From Chromera velia (Eukaryota; Sar; Chromeraceae), in the NCBI GenBank assembly GCA_018398765.1, contig JAHBMJ010002324.1, positions 1 through 11,582 of the forward strand: 11,582 nucleotides of DNA, in the 5' to 3' direction. Below, one piece after another: positions 1 to 11,582 of this stretch. The notes under the pieces were generated by a model. It ran no database searches and was not told the origin of the DNA. It was given only the letters and a program-made list of their open reading frames with translations. How positions within the stretch are numbered: position 1 is the first letter of the stretch; each line of letters opens with the position of its first letter. The translations under genes and the position numbers were made by a program.

Positions 1-1349
1 TGCCGGTAGGTCTTTCTGGACATGAGGATGCAAACATGGGAAGCGGAGACAGTCAGTGGGAGATCAGTCAGAAAGCAGCACCCCTTTTCCCAGAGTCAGC
101 GCCGTTCATTGCTGGAGAAACTGAAGTTGCCCCCATGAGGATTGGGAGAATAGAACTGACCCGAAACGCAGGAAAGGCAGAGAGAAAGAGAGAGAAGCAG
201 AGAGCAAAGAGAGGGGCAAAACAAATGGAAAGACATGCAGCGCTGCTGAACATGATCCGCTTAGCTCGCGCTTAAGATCATGAGATGCCTCCCAGTAGAG
301 TTCCGTATAGAGAGGGATTCAGTGCACAGACACTAGAAGTGGGGAGACGAGTTAGGCCTGTCTGCACTGGAATTTGATCAGGCCTGACGGAAAGAGAAAG
401 AGTGCAACTAGTATTCGAATGCTAAGAGCGAGAATGTACTGCTGCTTTAAACATGATAAGGCAGAACATGATGAGGCAACAGCGTTTAGGTATGACCGAA
501 TGGAAGGGGTACAGCCGACAGTCTTGAGATCAGATTGAGGAGACGGTATTCACCCCCCTATAACAGTCCCATTTGCGTGTTCGATCATCTGTTTCATGCA
601 TAGAGCCCATTTGTTTTTTTTTCAGCTGCGTCTGCCTTTGACTTCATCTGCATGGCCGTGTGGACACCGTGACGGCCTGGAGGAGAGGGGGCATATGTGT
701 AGGTAGGAAAGAGGTAGTGCATCTTTGCTCCTCCACCTGAGCAGAAGTGAAATGCAGGATGGACAAGAAAAAGAGAGATAAGAGCATATGAGAGAGGAGT
801 TGAAAGACACAAGAAGAAGAGAAGACAGAATGTTCCAAATCGCTGGGCAAAAGCTTCAAACATCATCAAACGTCCCGAACCCGGTTCTGACAATGCTCTG
901 TAGAGACATGCACGTCAAGCCTGATCGCTCTCGTCTTGTGAAATAAACCTCACAACCCCTGTCTAAGTTTAACAGCTGAGTACATCTATATGAAAGTGTC
1001 GGGACGACACTCTGGGGGAGGTGGCACGTTACATTGTGAGGTTGTAGGCATTGTCAGAGCTGTACGTAGTGCACGCATGGCGAGCGTATGGCGCATATAT
1101 ATGTGCATGCATGCATTGTATTAATTTGTGCGCATGCAAGTCAATTCAGAAGTACAGTCTTGCCTGTGTGTAAGCCTAAAGAGAAGTATGAACAATGCAT
1201 GTCCGACTTTCAGATCTTATAGCCCCGTACATTAGCAGCGCCATAACTCTACGAAACTTGTCGGGTTATGAAGGCGATCAAATCCTTAAAACCACCTGAT
1301 AGTAATAATTAATTAAGTCATATACTAGTAAGGGGCTAGGTAAGAAGCC
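1..1349. other. Non-coding or unassigned left flank
   Basis: No convincing gene is visible. The plus strand is purine-biased over roughly the first 850 bases, and the short open frames here have low-complexity or arbitrary composition. Local landmarks are a T-run followed by CAG at 613-625 that resembles a splice acceptor, an AATAAA at 942-947, and a TGCATGCA palindrome at 1104-1111 (overlapping copies continue a few bases further). The last 60 bases before the inverted repeat are AT-rich. It could be intergenic sequence or the 3' end of an upstream plus-strand gene, but neither can be shown from the sequence alone. Confidence 0.5.
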
Positions 1350-1381
1350 GCGCACTAAAGATTATTGGAAACCTAGTTTCC
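1350..1381 (+). repeat. Left arm of perfect inverted repeat
   Basis: This arm begins gcgcactaaag and ends cctagtttcc. It is the exact reverse complement of 5031-5062 over all 32 positions. The inner end, ggaaacctagtttcc, is itself nearly palindromic. Similarity with the right arm stops at the inner border: the left side continues into AAAGAGG while the right side continues into CAGGGGG. Outside the arm only a few bases correspond, and those can be read either as a direct AGCC or as a degraded extension of the repeat. Confidence 0.8.
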
Positions 1382-1395
1382 AAAGAGGTCTGGGA

Positions 1396-1438
1396 CCCCC
1401 CCCCCCACCTTTTCTTATTTAAATTGGAACCCCCCCCC
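1396..1438. repeat. Two poly-C runs beside left inverted repeat
   Basis: Eleven Cs (1396-1406) and nine Cs (1430-1438) are separated by a short AT-rich spacer that contains AAATTGGAA. A matching nine-C run lies at 5020-5028 just inside the right arm. AAATTGGAA recurs there too, at about 4987-4995. C runs of this length are prone to assembly and sequencing length errors. Confidence 0.8.
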
Positions 1439-1464
1439 TAAATTCGCGCCGTGGCGCGCCCTGG

Positions 1465-1753
1465 GTGCGAAAGGGTTGGTGCCACCACCGGGCGGGCGCG
1501 CCTACCTTTCCAAACATTCACCGCCCTCACTCGCAGGAGTCTGGCGGGGCCACGGCATGCTGTTGAGGTACCGGGGCCACAATCTGTATCTGGAAGCGAA
1601 TTAATTGAATTAAACAGCATGCATGCATTAAAGAGATACAGATTGAACAAAGACACCAAACAACAATAAGAGATGGAAGAAGACAACAGACCTGGACCGA
1701 CAGTTCCTTACGTGTCTTATGTGAATAAGAGGCTAAGGCTATCACCCTAGACT
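1465..1753 (+). repeat. 289-bp direct repeat, copy A
   Basis: This aligns without gaps to 3857-4145 in the same orientation. By eye I count 17 differences in 289 positions (about 94% identity), and 15 of the 17 are transitions. The copy contains GGCGCGCC, a TGCATGCA palindrome and an AATTAATTGAATTAAA segment. Open frames cross it on both strands, but the differences between copies change amino acids freely in most frames, so conserved coding is not supported. Two equal-length direct copies 2.1 kb apart resemble long terminal repeats, but no tRNA-primer site follows copy A and the ends are not clearly TG...CA. A local duplication explains the pair equally well. Confidence 0.8.
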
Positions 1754-3856
1754 AGCCAACCTCTTCGCTGGTGCTCTGTCAGCAGGCGAAGATCGTCTGT
1801 CGATCGGACCCTTCAGAGACGGATTGCTCAGATTGAGCATGAGCTGTGGGAAGCGAGAGATGTCGAAGTCGCAGGGCAGCAGTGAGTACAAGTGGACTAC
1901 TAAAAGATTTAGACAGGTCGTACTTACTCGTCGACCGGCAGATGCCGTTGGAAGAGAATTGATAGAGTTCGAGATGTTTGACATCTTCTCCGGTTGTTCT
2001 TTCCTACGCCGCTTCTCCCTTGCGGAGTGGTTCTTTCTGTTTGGAGTCCCAGAAGTAATCCTTGCAGAACCTGCAGACCATGGAGAAATCCAGCTGCAGT
2101 CGGAGGGAGTTGGGGTATCGCCCGCACTCCATGTTCTACCCTGGTCGCAGGCCGCGGGACCGGGTGTCGAATGAGAAGTCCGAAGTCCAGCATGCACAGC
2201 AGCAGCACAGCAGAAGATGCAAGCAGGAGAAGAAGAGGTTGAGTCTCACCAAGAGGCAGATGTGCAGGGCTAAAGGGTGGTCGACTCCCGAAGAGCAAGA
2301 CAGAGGGGAAGACGAAGGAGGCAGAGACGAAGACCGTATGCAGTTGAAGATGTCCAGATTGGAAGCCCTGGGCATGAATGGGGGCACGGAGGCAGAGCTT
2401 TCACACAGCCGAGGGCAAGTGCCGGCAACCGTATGATGAAACGCACGCAGAAGCGGCAGGCAGCTAGAGAAACAGTGGCACCAACTCCGAGGCCGAGTGA
2501 TGAAAAAAGTGCAACTAGGAGCATAGGCGGCATGACGTCACCGGAGTGTCTCTGTCAAAGAGACTGGAGATTCGCGAGACAGCACGCACCGCCAGCCCCT
2601 GCCAACCCAAAAGACAGTAGTTCTCCATGCGAGTCTGGACGTAGCCTCGAAAGGGTAAGCAGTTGTAGGGATGGGCAACCGAGAACGGAAGGAATTTTAA
2701 AGAAAGGAAACAGCAAGACGGAGAGCGGCAGAAAGTTAAGTAAGATGACAGTGAGGAATGCTGTTGTTGCAGTAATGAAGGAGGCATCAGAGATAGGCAG
2801 ACAGACAGAATAATTCCACAGACGTAAGGAAGCCGAGACGGTCAGTGAGCCCAGTAAGTCTAAGAAGCAATGTAATAGAAAGGGTGAGAATGAAAACGTC
2901 CCACACTCTGGAAAGGAAAGTATGAAGAGTGAGTCCGCAACATAGATGAGAATGACCATGAAGAGAAGACGGAAGTACAAGACAGGCCGCAGAGTGAGGC
3001 AGCAGCAGGGAACGGAGAGACCGTCTGCGTCAGACTGTGACTCTTCCTCCGAGTCAGTCAGGACATGCGAGCATCGGAGAAAGAGGCAACAGACGATGGG
3101 GTAGGGCATTGCGGGAAGGAGCCCAGGGTGCCACTCACCCGAGAGGGTAAAGACAGGCAAGAACTTCCAGTAAAGGGGGTCACCGTGGTGCAAGTGCGAC
3201 CAAATGTTGAGTCCGCTAACATGAAAACAAGCTGAAAACAAGCCTAGCATGGGGGGAAAACCATAAGACGAATGTTATAATCGCAGTTTGCGTGTCACTG
3301 ATCGGATTCTTCCTAGATCTGTGGAAGAGGGTAACTAGGCAGATCTCCTTTTTGCCTAAGGTAAGAGACGTGGAAAACGCAGACTCGTCTAGGCATCGGG
3401 CGAAGGGAGGGGGGCAGCAGCCTCTCCAGGCAGCAGCAAGATCGCCCGACGCTCTGGCAGAGTGGGAAAGGACTTTGTGAGAAAGAAATGAGGAGATAAG
3501 GGGTGTGGACATCTCCTCCTGGGAAATCAAAATTGGATAAGACTTTGAAGACGTTGAAGGAGCGAAGACCGGCCGCAGATTGAAGAGATGAAAGAAAACT
3601 TTCAGGAGGGATGGTGAAAGGGAATTGAAGGAAGGAATTATAAGGAAAAAAAAGAAAAGAAATAATTAGATGATCGAAACGACCTGTATGAAAAAGAGAA
3701 GCACTGATGTAAGCATCGGTAAGAAGACTCACTGAAAAGAAATCGTAAAGTACCAGGGATGCACTATAAAAGACTTGAATGAAGAAAGTGAAGAGAGGAG
3801 GCGAGAGCAAGTGAAATTAAGCTTGTGACAGCTCGTAAGCTCGTCAGATGAGGGGT
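1754..3856. other. Purine-rich interior between the direct repeats
   Basis: About 2.1 kb lies between the two repeat copies. The plus strand is strongly purine-rich from about 2200 to 3830, so minus-strand frames read as long Ser/Leu/Phe/Pro/Cys-rich strings, the longest at 3250-2555. Plus-strand frames (1824-2174, 2062-2436, 2277-2813) overlap each other, are basic and low in complexity, and match no family I know. I found no reverse transcriptase YxDD, integrase DDE, protease or zinc-knuckle signature. The segment near 1944-1964 weakly resembles part of the flanking direct repeat (17 of 21 bases by eye). I call it non-coding or decayed repeat. Confidence 0.5.
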
Positions 3857-4145
3857 GTGCAAAAGGGTTGGCGCCGCCACCGGGCGGGCGCGCCCACCTT
3901 TCCACACATCCGCCGCCCTCAGTCGCAGGAGTCTGGCGGGGCCACGGCATGCTGTTGAGGTACCGGGGCCACGATCTGTATCTGGAAGCGAATTAATTGA
4001 ATTAAACGGCATGCATGCATTAAAGAGATACAGATTGAACAAAGACACCAAACAATAATAAGAGACGGAAGAAGACAACAGACCCGGACTGACAGTTCCT
4101 TACGTGTCTTGTGTGAATAAGAGGCCAAAGCTATCACCCTAGACT
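3857..4145 (+). repeat. 289-bp direct repeat, copy B
   Basis: This is the second copy of the repeat at 1465-1753, same length and orientation, about 94% identical by eye. Of the 15 transition differences, copy B carries the G or C in 11, so copy A looks more decayed toward A/T if B is nearer the ancestral state. GGCGCGCC lies at 3887-3894 and TGCATGCA at 4012-4019. Immediately upstream is the purine-rich tract that could pass for a polypurine tract in an LTR reading; downstream the sequence changes to a T-run and then AT-rich DNA. Confidence 0.8.
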
Positions 4146-4262
4146 GGGTCCGGCAAGGCCTTTTTTTGGTTTTTCTTGATGAGCTGCACACAAAAAATCA
4201 GAGGTGCATGCATGTGTATACGTAGTATCATGTATAATTAACACGGGTATCAACCGAGTGAC

Positions 4263-4768
4263 TGAGGGGTGGATGGAAGGATGGATAGATAAATTGATGG
4301 ATGGAGTGATGGCTTGGAGTGAGTAAAGGATGGATGAATGGATGGATTAGGATGGATGGATGGATGGATGGATGGATGGATGGATGGAGTGAGGGATGGA
4401 TGGGTGGATGGAGTGAGTGAGTGAGGGATGGATGGCCGGATGGATCGATGGATGGATGATATGATGGATGGAGTGAGTGAGGGATGGATTGATGGAGTGA
4501 GTGAAGGATGAATTAATGGATGGATGGATGGATGGATGCCTTCATTGGATGGATAGATGGATGGATGGATGGAGTGATGGACTCGGAGTGAGTGAGGGAT
4601 GGATGGATGGATGGAGTGAGGGATGGATGGGTAGATGGAGTGAGTGAGTGAGGGATGGATGCCCGGATGGATCGATGGATGGATGGATGGATGGAGTGAC
4701 TGAGGGATGGATTGATGGAGTGAGTGAGGGATGGATTGATGGAGTGAGTGAGGGATAGATGGATGGAA
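4263..4768. repeat. GGAT/GAGT minisatellite with higher-order duplication
   Basis: About 500 bp is built from GGAT tetranucleotides broken by GAGTGAGTGAGG blocks. A larger unit is repeated: the block starting near 4388, which includes a diagnostic CCGGATGGATCGATGG at 4436, recurs at an offset of 227 bp (near 4615, with the CCGG at 4663). The offset falls to 223 bp further along, so a 4-bp slippage separates the copies. The minus strand stays open in more than one frame and encodes only Ser-Ile-His-Pro repeats, as expected for an ATCC repeat, so no gene is called. Confidence 0.9.
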
Positions 4769-4799
4769 AGAGGCACATCTTTCCTCCTCGATGCGAGCT

Positions 4800-5030
4800 A
4801 TTATAGAAGTCTGAGCCCCCTTCATATTTATCACAACATAATTGCATATTTTAATGAGATCTTCAACTTCGTGATCGGTTTTTTTAACTTTTTTATCAAA
4901 ATTTCAAACGCTTTCAATCATTTGATTTTGGGGCTCCTAGGAGGGTCTTGGCTAGGGTTTCGGGGGGTCCGACGTAGGTGGTCGACAAATTGGAAACCAC
5001 CTTTCCCCTTAGTAGTCTTCCCCCCCCCTG
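4800..5030. other. AT-rich then GC-rich segment inside right arm
   Basis: Bases 4820-4935 are AT-rich, with T-runs at 4879-4885 and 4890-4896. From about 4936 the sequence turns G-rich and contains CTAGGAGG, CTAGGG and GGTGGTCGAC motifs, ending in a nine-C run at 5020-5028. There is no coding evidence. The abrupt composition change suggests more than one repeat-derived piece is joined here. Confidence 0.4.
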
Positions 5031-5062
5031 GGAAACTAGGTTTCCAATAATCTTTAGTGCGC
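5031..5062 (-). repeat. Right arm of perfect inverted repeat
   Basis: This is the exact reverse complement of 1350-1381, ending ctttagtgcgc at its outer border. The following bases AGCC repeat the four bases that precede the left arm, consistent with a short target-site duplication. A four-base match is weak evidence by itself. Confidence 0.8.
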
Positions 5063-5396
5063 AGCCCTTAATTGAATTAGAGATAGGTCTAAAGCTAGCT
5101 AGAACTACTATCTGAACTAGGCCTACACTAAATGATAGTAAAATCAATTTATTTAGTTTTACTTTTCAATTTTCTAGTAAATTTTAGGGAATTAATTCAT
5201 AAAATAAAAGGAAAATTTGAATGCAGCTGCTTAGCAGTACTATGAACAAAAGATAGCTCTGGGGATCGATACTAAGGCTGTACACGTACCTAAGCTAGTA
5301 AGAAGGATAAAATAAAATAATCTAAAACGGCCGGGATTGAAAGAGGAGGGGATGGAACAAAAGACAGCTGGGAGCTAGAAAAGCTCGTAGGAAAGA
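5063..5396. other. AT-rich intergenic sequence, no gene seen
   Basis: The sequence is AT-rich (notably 5130-5220, with several TTTAG and AATTAATT words), which sets it apart from the GC-balanced DNA around the genes. No open frame of note and no RNA gene is visible. Confidence 0.4.
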
Positions 5397-5522
5397 ATGA
5401 AGAAACGAAGGAATGAAAGAAAGAGAGAGAGAGAGAGAAAGAAAGAAAGAAAGAAAAAGAGAGAGAGAGAGAGAGAAAGAAAGAAAGAAAGAAAAGAAAG
5501 AAAGAAAGAAAGAAAGAAAGAA

Positions 5523-5590
<68 letters not shown>

Positions 5591-5633
5591 GAAAAAGGAA
5601 AGAGAGAAAGAAACTCGGCAAGCTAGGACGTGA
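5397..5633. repeat. GA/GAAA polypurine tract
   Basis: Almost pure plus-strand purine: alternating blocks of (GA)n and (GAAA)n, including a (GA) run at about 5551-5586. Long mirror-symmetric polypurine sequence can form triplex DNA. Plus-strand open frames across it encode only Lys/Arg/Glu strings and minus-strand frames only Ser/Leu/Phe strings, so I treat them as repeat artefacts. A further GAAA cluster lies at about 5822-5848. Confidence 0.9.
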
Positions 5634-5697
5634 AGACGAGGCAGAGAAAAGAGAAAGCAAGAAAGCAAGGCAGGAAGGGCGGAAGAGCGTGTGTGTG

Positions 5698-5793
5698 AAG
5701 AGACAGACAGACAGGCAGACAGCCAATATGGTTTCTTTCCTTCCTTTTCTTCATGAACACACCACACAGACAGACAGGCAGGCAGACAGAGAG
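5698..5793. repeat. ACAG/GCAG tetranucleotide clusters
   Basis: Two short clusters of ACAG/GCAG units (5700-5722 and 5768-5790) flank about 45 bp of pyrimidine-rich sequence. The reverse complement is the same CTGT/CTGC motif that fills DDX41 intron 2, so this tetranucleotide is widespread in the window. Confidence 0.75.
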
Positions 5794-5870
5794 CCAGAGA
5801 ACTAACGCGAAAAAGACCGAGCAAAGAAAGAAAGAAAGAAAGAAAAAGAAACAAAGACCTGAACAAAAAA

Positions 5871-6445
5871 AAGGAAATCGGGGAGAGAGAAAAACAAAAG
5901 GCAGAACCATGCATAGATTATCGAGGTCAGAATGGCGGAGAGAAAAATCGGAAGACCAAAGAAGTATATTCACCTGCCCGTCTCGTCGACAGTTTGATTT
6001 GTTGTTCTGCCGATTTTACATGCATCTGGTAGATAAAAAGCCTCCGACGAAATTTGATAGTGGACCCACTGTACTCTTCACTAAATGAATCCGTTGAGTA
6101 ATTTGCACTCAACAGAAAATCAAAACTGAAAGTCGGCAACTACTTTTTTTCACGCATCACTTCTGACAGCATGAAAGCAGTTTCAGTCAATCTCACGCAC
6201 GGATTTGACACAAACAGGAATTCGGCAAAAAATACAACCAGTCAACGTACAGAAAGCACGCGAAACATATCGTGCCTGTTCCTTTCGGCGTTTACAAAAA
6301 CAAAAAGACAAAAGGCAAATCTGATCTACACGGCCCTGATCTCAGACACTCAGCCATCGGAGGCTTCTCTTGGCTCTTCGCTCTCTGTGGCCAGTCAACC
6401 GAAAGAGAACGGTTGCTTAGCTCGGCCAGTCTCCCTCTCCCTTTT
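5871..6445 (-). other. Downstream flank and likely 3' UTR of cytochrome b5
   Basis: This region follows the cytochrome b5 stop codon in the direction of transcription and has no supported gene. It is less repetitive than the sequence to its left. A perfect hairpin sits at 6093-6113: GTTGAGT, a 7-nt loop, ACTCAAC. It lies about 330 bases past the stop and could be in the 3' UTR. The cleavage and polyadenylation site cannot be placed from sequence alone. Confidence 0.4.
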
Positions 6446-7090
6446 TTACTTCAACGTGTAGTAGGCGACAGCAGAAGCTGCAGCCACTGCTATGAGAGGA
6501 AGCATGCCTGCAAGTCCTGAGCCCTTCTGCTTCGAGCTCTGTCCCTGCTTCTCCTTGGGGATCACACAACCTGTCGCTTTCTCCTCCCACCCCTCGAGCA
6601 CTCCGATTTCATACTCCTCCGCCATCACTCTGGAGTTGTCCGAGTGGCCAATCTCCTCAAATTCATCGGTGGCATCCTTTCCTGCACGCAGCAGAGAGAA
6701 ACGTACACAGACATGGCAGGCAGGCAGGCAGGTAAAACCCCACGATTGCGTACAACTGTGTGTGCGTCCATTGGCATGCAGATAGACCACTCAGAGATGG
6801 AATTGAGAGAAAGTACAGCTTTGCGAAGCACCTGGAGGGGAGATGAAAGGAGATCAGGGACGTGAAGACCAGCCCTACGGAATGAAGTACTCATACAGTG
6901 AGCATTCAGTTGACCACACACCTGCAGAGCCAACGACAATTTCAGGGCCACCAGGGTGATCTGGAAGGAACTTTGTGAGATCGTAAACCACTCCATGGAT
7001 GGCCATCCAACAGTCCTCCTCCGTGTTGTGTTTTGCCATCTCATCCATGGTGATGACCCTCAGCTTCTTCTGCTCTGCGTATGTGGCCAT
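6446..7090 (-). CDS. CYB5: Cytochrome b5, tail-anchored, two exons
   Basis: A haem-binding electron carrier, expected on the cytosolic face of the endoplasmic reticulum, that in this family feeds fatty-acid desaturases, elongases and some P450s. The coding sequence is the complement of join(6446..6681, 6922..7090): 134 residues plus TAA. The HPGG motif is at residues 45-48; its His45 and His69 (in IGHS) are 24 residues apart, the usual spacing of the two axial haem ligands. The core runs from about residue 8 to 86. A linker rich in Lys, Gln and Ser follows, then a hydrophobic segment (about 112-129) ending YYTLK, typical of a C-terminal tail anchor; there is no N-terminal signal peptide. The 240-bp phase-1 intron splits the Gly57 codon, and joining it restores the family's AGKDAT sequence. 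The start at 7090 gives normal length and sits next to the shared promoter region. A mitochondrial outer-membrane form cannot be excluded. Confidence 0.95.
6682..6921 (-). other. Intron of cytochrome b5 (240 bp)
   Basis: The donor is CAG|GTGTGT and the acceptor is CGTGCAG|GA on the minus strand. Splicing joins the HPGG-containing exon to the exon with the second haem histidine, in frame. A GGCA tetranucleotide cluster lies at 6716-6731. Without removal of the intron, translation reaches a stop about 15 codons in, at 6875-6877, which would lose the second haem ligand. Confidence 0.9.
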
Positions 7091-7827
7091 CGTGTCTTCC
7101 TTTCTCTTCTTCAGCCCTTGACTTTGATGGTTTTGTTTCGGAGACGCCGTTTGTGGACGACAGACAGAGAGACAGTGGAAGAGAAGGACGGAAAAAGCTC
7201 AACCAAAGGGCGGCGGCAGATTGCTCACCAAACTTCTTTAAAACTCAATCCTTCTTTCCCAACAAGATTCCCAACTTACTCATACACCATAAATCACCGA
7301 GGTGGCCGCAGTCCACAGAAGATTCAAAGTTGAGGGTGACTAGGAGATGCGTCATGCAAGTCTCCAGTCACCCCTGACAATCTGAGCAAATTCTGAGCAT
7401 ACACCAGAACCCACCGCGGATGTGCGCGGTCGCGCCATAGATTTGACGACAGGGGTGACACGGCAAATTTTGATGATTTGTGTGGTTTCCTTTTCCTGAT
7501 CGAACAATTGACAGTGTCAGTCTTTTTTCCCGTCAAAGAAAAACTGTAGCTGAAACTGGGAAACACGCAGAGTGAGTCTCAGAGAGCGATGCGCCGCAAT
7601 GGGCTACATGCAGTGCACGCTGACAGACGTCAAGTCAATATAGGCGCGTGCCAGGCTGCCCTGATTGCCTTTTGGTCCAATCCTGGTGCGGTCACGTGCG
7701 TTCCATCAGTGTGTATCGGTTGAACGTCCTCCTTCTCCGTCCTTGAGGAGAGACTAAGACCGCTTTCTCTGTTTCTGTATTCCATTTTTGTCCCCATTTT
7801 GGCAAAACCGCCCTCATTTCTGCCAAG
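7091..7827. promoter_or_regulatory. Shared head-to-head promoter region
   Basis: 737 bp separates the two divergent start codons, so both promoters and 5' UTRs should lie here. No TATA box is obvious. GAGACG at 7141-7146 resembles the core of a heptanucleotide described upstream of some Toxoplasma genes, but six bases are expected often by chance. CACGTG occurs at 7692-7697. Just before the DDX41 start the plus strand is pyrimidine-rich (7760-7820), which fits a 5' UTR. Open frames crossing this region have no recognisable content. Promoter function is inferred from gene arrangement, not from a motif. Confidence 0.5.
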
Positions 7828-11562
<3,735 letters not shown>

Positions 11563-11582
11563 GTGGGTGGGTGAGGGGGGGG
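11563..11582 (+). other. Start of DDX41 intron 4, cut by window edge
   Basis: The donor is ACCAG|GTGGGT after codon Gln540 (phase 0), followed by TGAGGGGGGGGG to the end of the window. It is called an intron because reading on gives VGG and then a stop, whereas DDX41 proteins continue for about 80 more residues past this point. Confidence 0.8.

Larger units (their letters stand above)
1350..5062. mobile_element. Candidate element bounded by 32-bp inverted repeats
   Basis: A perfect 32-bp inverted repeat (1350-1381 and 5031-5062) brackets 3713 bp. The bases immediately outside are AGCC on both sides (1346-1349 and 5063-5066), which would fit a 4-bp target-site duplication. Within the block are two 289-bp direct repeats, a purine-rich middle and a GGAT minisatellite. 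No transposase, integrase or reverse transcriptase is recognisable in any frame. It may therefore be a non-autonomous or decayed DNA element, an LTR-like element nested in another repeat, or two copies of a dispersed repeat lying in opposite orientation by chance. What is seen is the inverted repeat and the flanking AGCC; mobility is inferred. Confidence 0.35.

Noticed and set aside
571-590. tRNA-like GTTCGATC box
   Set aside because: No acceptor, D or anticodon stems can be paired around it, so it is a chance T-loop word.
626-672. Possible terminal exon after a T-run and CAG, reading AASAFDFICMAVWTP and a stop
   Set aside because: It is only about 15 codons with no upstream exon in the window and no family match; an AATAAA at 942-947 is suggestive but not enough.
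1438-1745. Short open frames on both strands of the 289-bp repeats
   Set aside because: The two repeat copies differ at about 8-10 amino acids out of about 70 in two of the frames for only 17 base differences, and frame ends are not conserved, so selection on a protein is not indicated.
2555-3250. 231-residue minus-strand open frame with hydrophobic stretches
   Set aside because: Its Leu/Phe/Ser/Cys content follows from the purine-rich plus strand; it overlaps other equally open frames and shows no recognisable family or ordered membrane pattern.
4436-4680. CRISPR-like array
   Set aside because: The repeats are contiguous tetranucleotides without unique spacers, and the DNA is eukaryotic.
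4250-4847. Long minus-strand frames encoding Ser-Ile-His-Pro repeats
   Set aside because: The ATCC repeat has no stop codons in several frames, so these are automatic translations of the minisatellite, with no domain and multiple overlapping frames equally open.
5322-5914. Lys/Arg/Glu-rich plus-strand and Ser/Leu/Phe-rich minus-strand frames
   Set aside because: They are direct translations of the GA/GAAA tract and have no non-repetitive portion resembling a protein.

Overview
The window is eukaryotic nuclear DNA. Two protein genes are clear: both are broken by GT-AG introns, keep their reading frame across every splice, and are set in long non-coding stretches rich in microsatellites. The base composition is mixed, the splice acceptors all read TGCAG, and intron and intergenic DNA carry many tetranucleotide tracts. 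This suggests an alveolate such as a coccidian apicomplexan or a chromerid. The lineage is an inference; no sequence in the window settles the species.

Layout. Bases 1-1349 hold no gene I can support. Bases 1350-5062 are bounded by a perfect 32-bp inverted repeat. Inside it lie two 289-bp direct repeats (1465-1753 and 3857-4145, about 94% identical), about 2.1 kb of purine-biased sequence between them, and a GGAT minisatellite (about 4263-4768). This is the best candidate for a mobile or repeat-derived block, but no transposase, reverse transcriptase or integrase is recognisable. Bases 5063-6445 are AT-rich sequence, long GA/GAAA tracts and the presumed 3' flank of the next gene.

Genes. On the minus strand, 7090 down to 6446, is a two-exon tail-anchored cytochrome b5 (134 residues). 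On the plus strand from 7828, a DDX41-type DEAD-box RNA helicase begins and runs off the right edge after four exons (540 residues so far). The two genes are head to head and share a 737-bp intergenic region that should contain both promoters. They have no known common pathway: cytochrome b5 carries electrons at the endoplasmic reticulum, while DDX41 works with the spliceosome.

The DDX41 introns (417, 1239 and 459 bp, plus the start of a fourth) hold most of the repeats in the right half. Intron 2 has TCTG tracts, a duplicated 90-bp module, a guanine-quadruplex motif and a TC/CG/TG composite microsatellite. I see no tRNA, rRNA, CRISPR array or other bacterial-type system.
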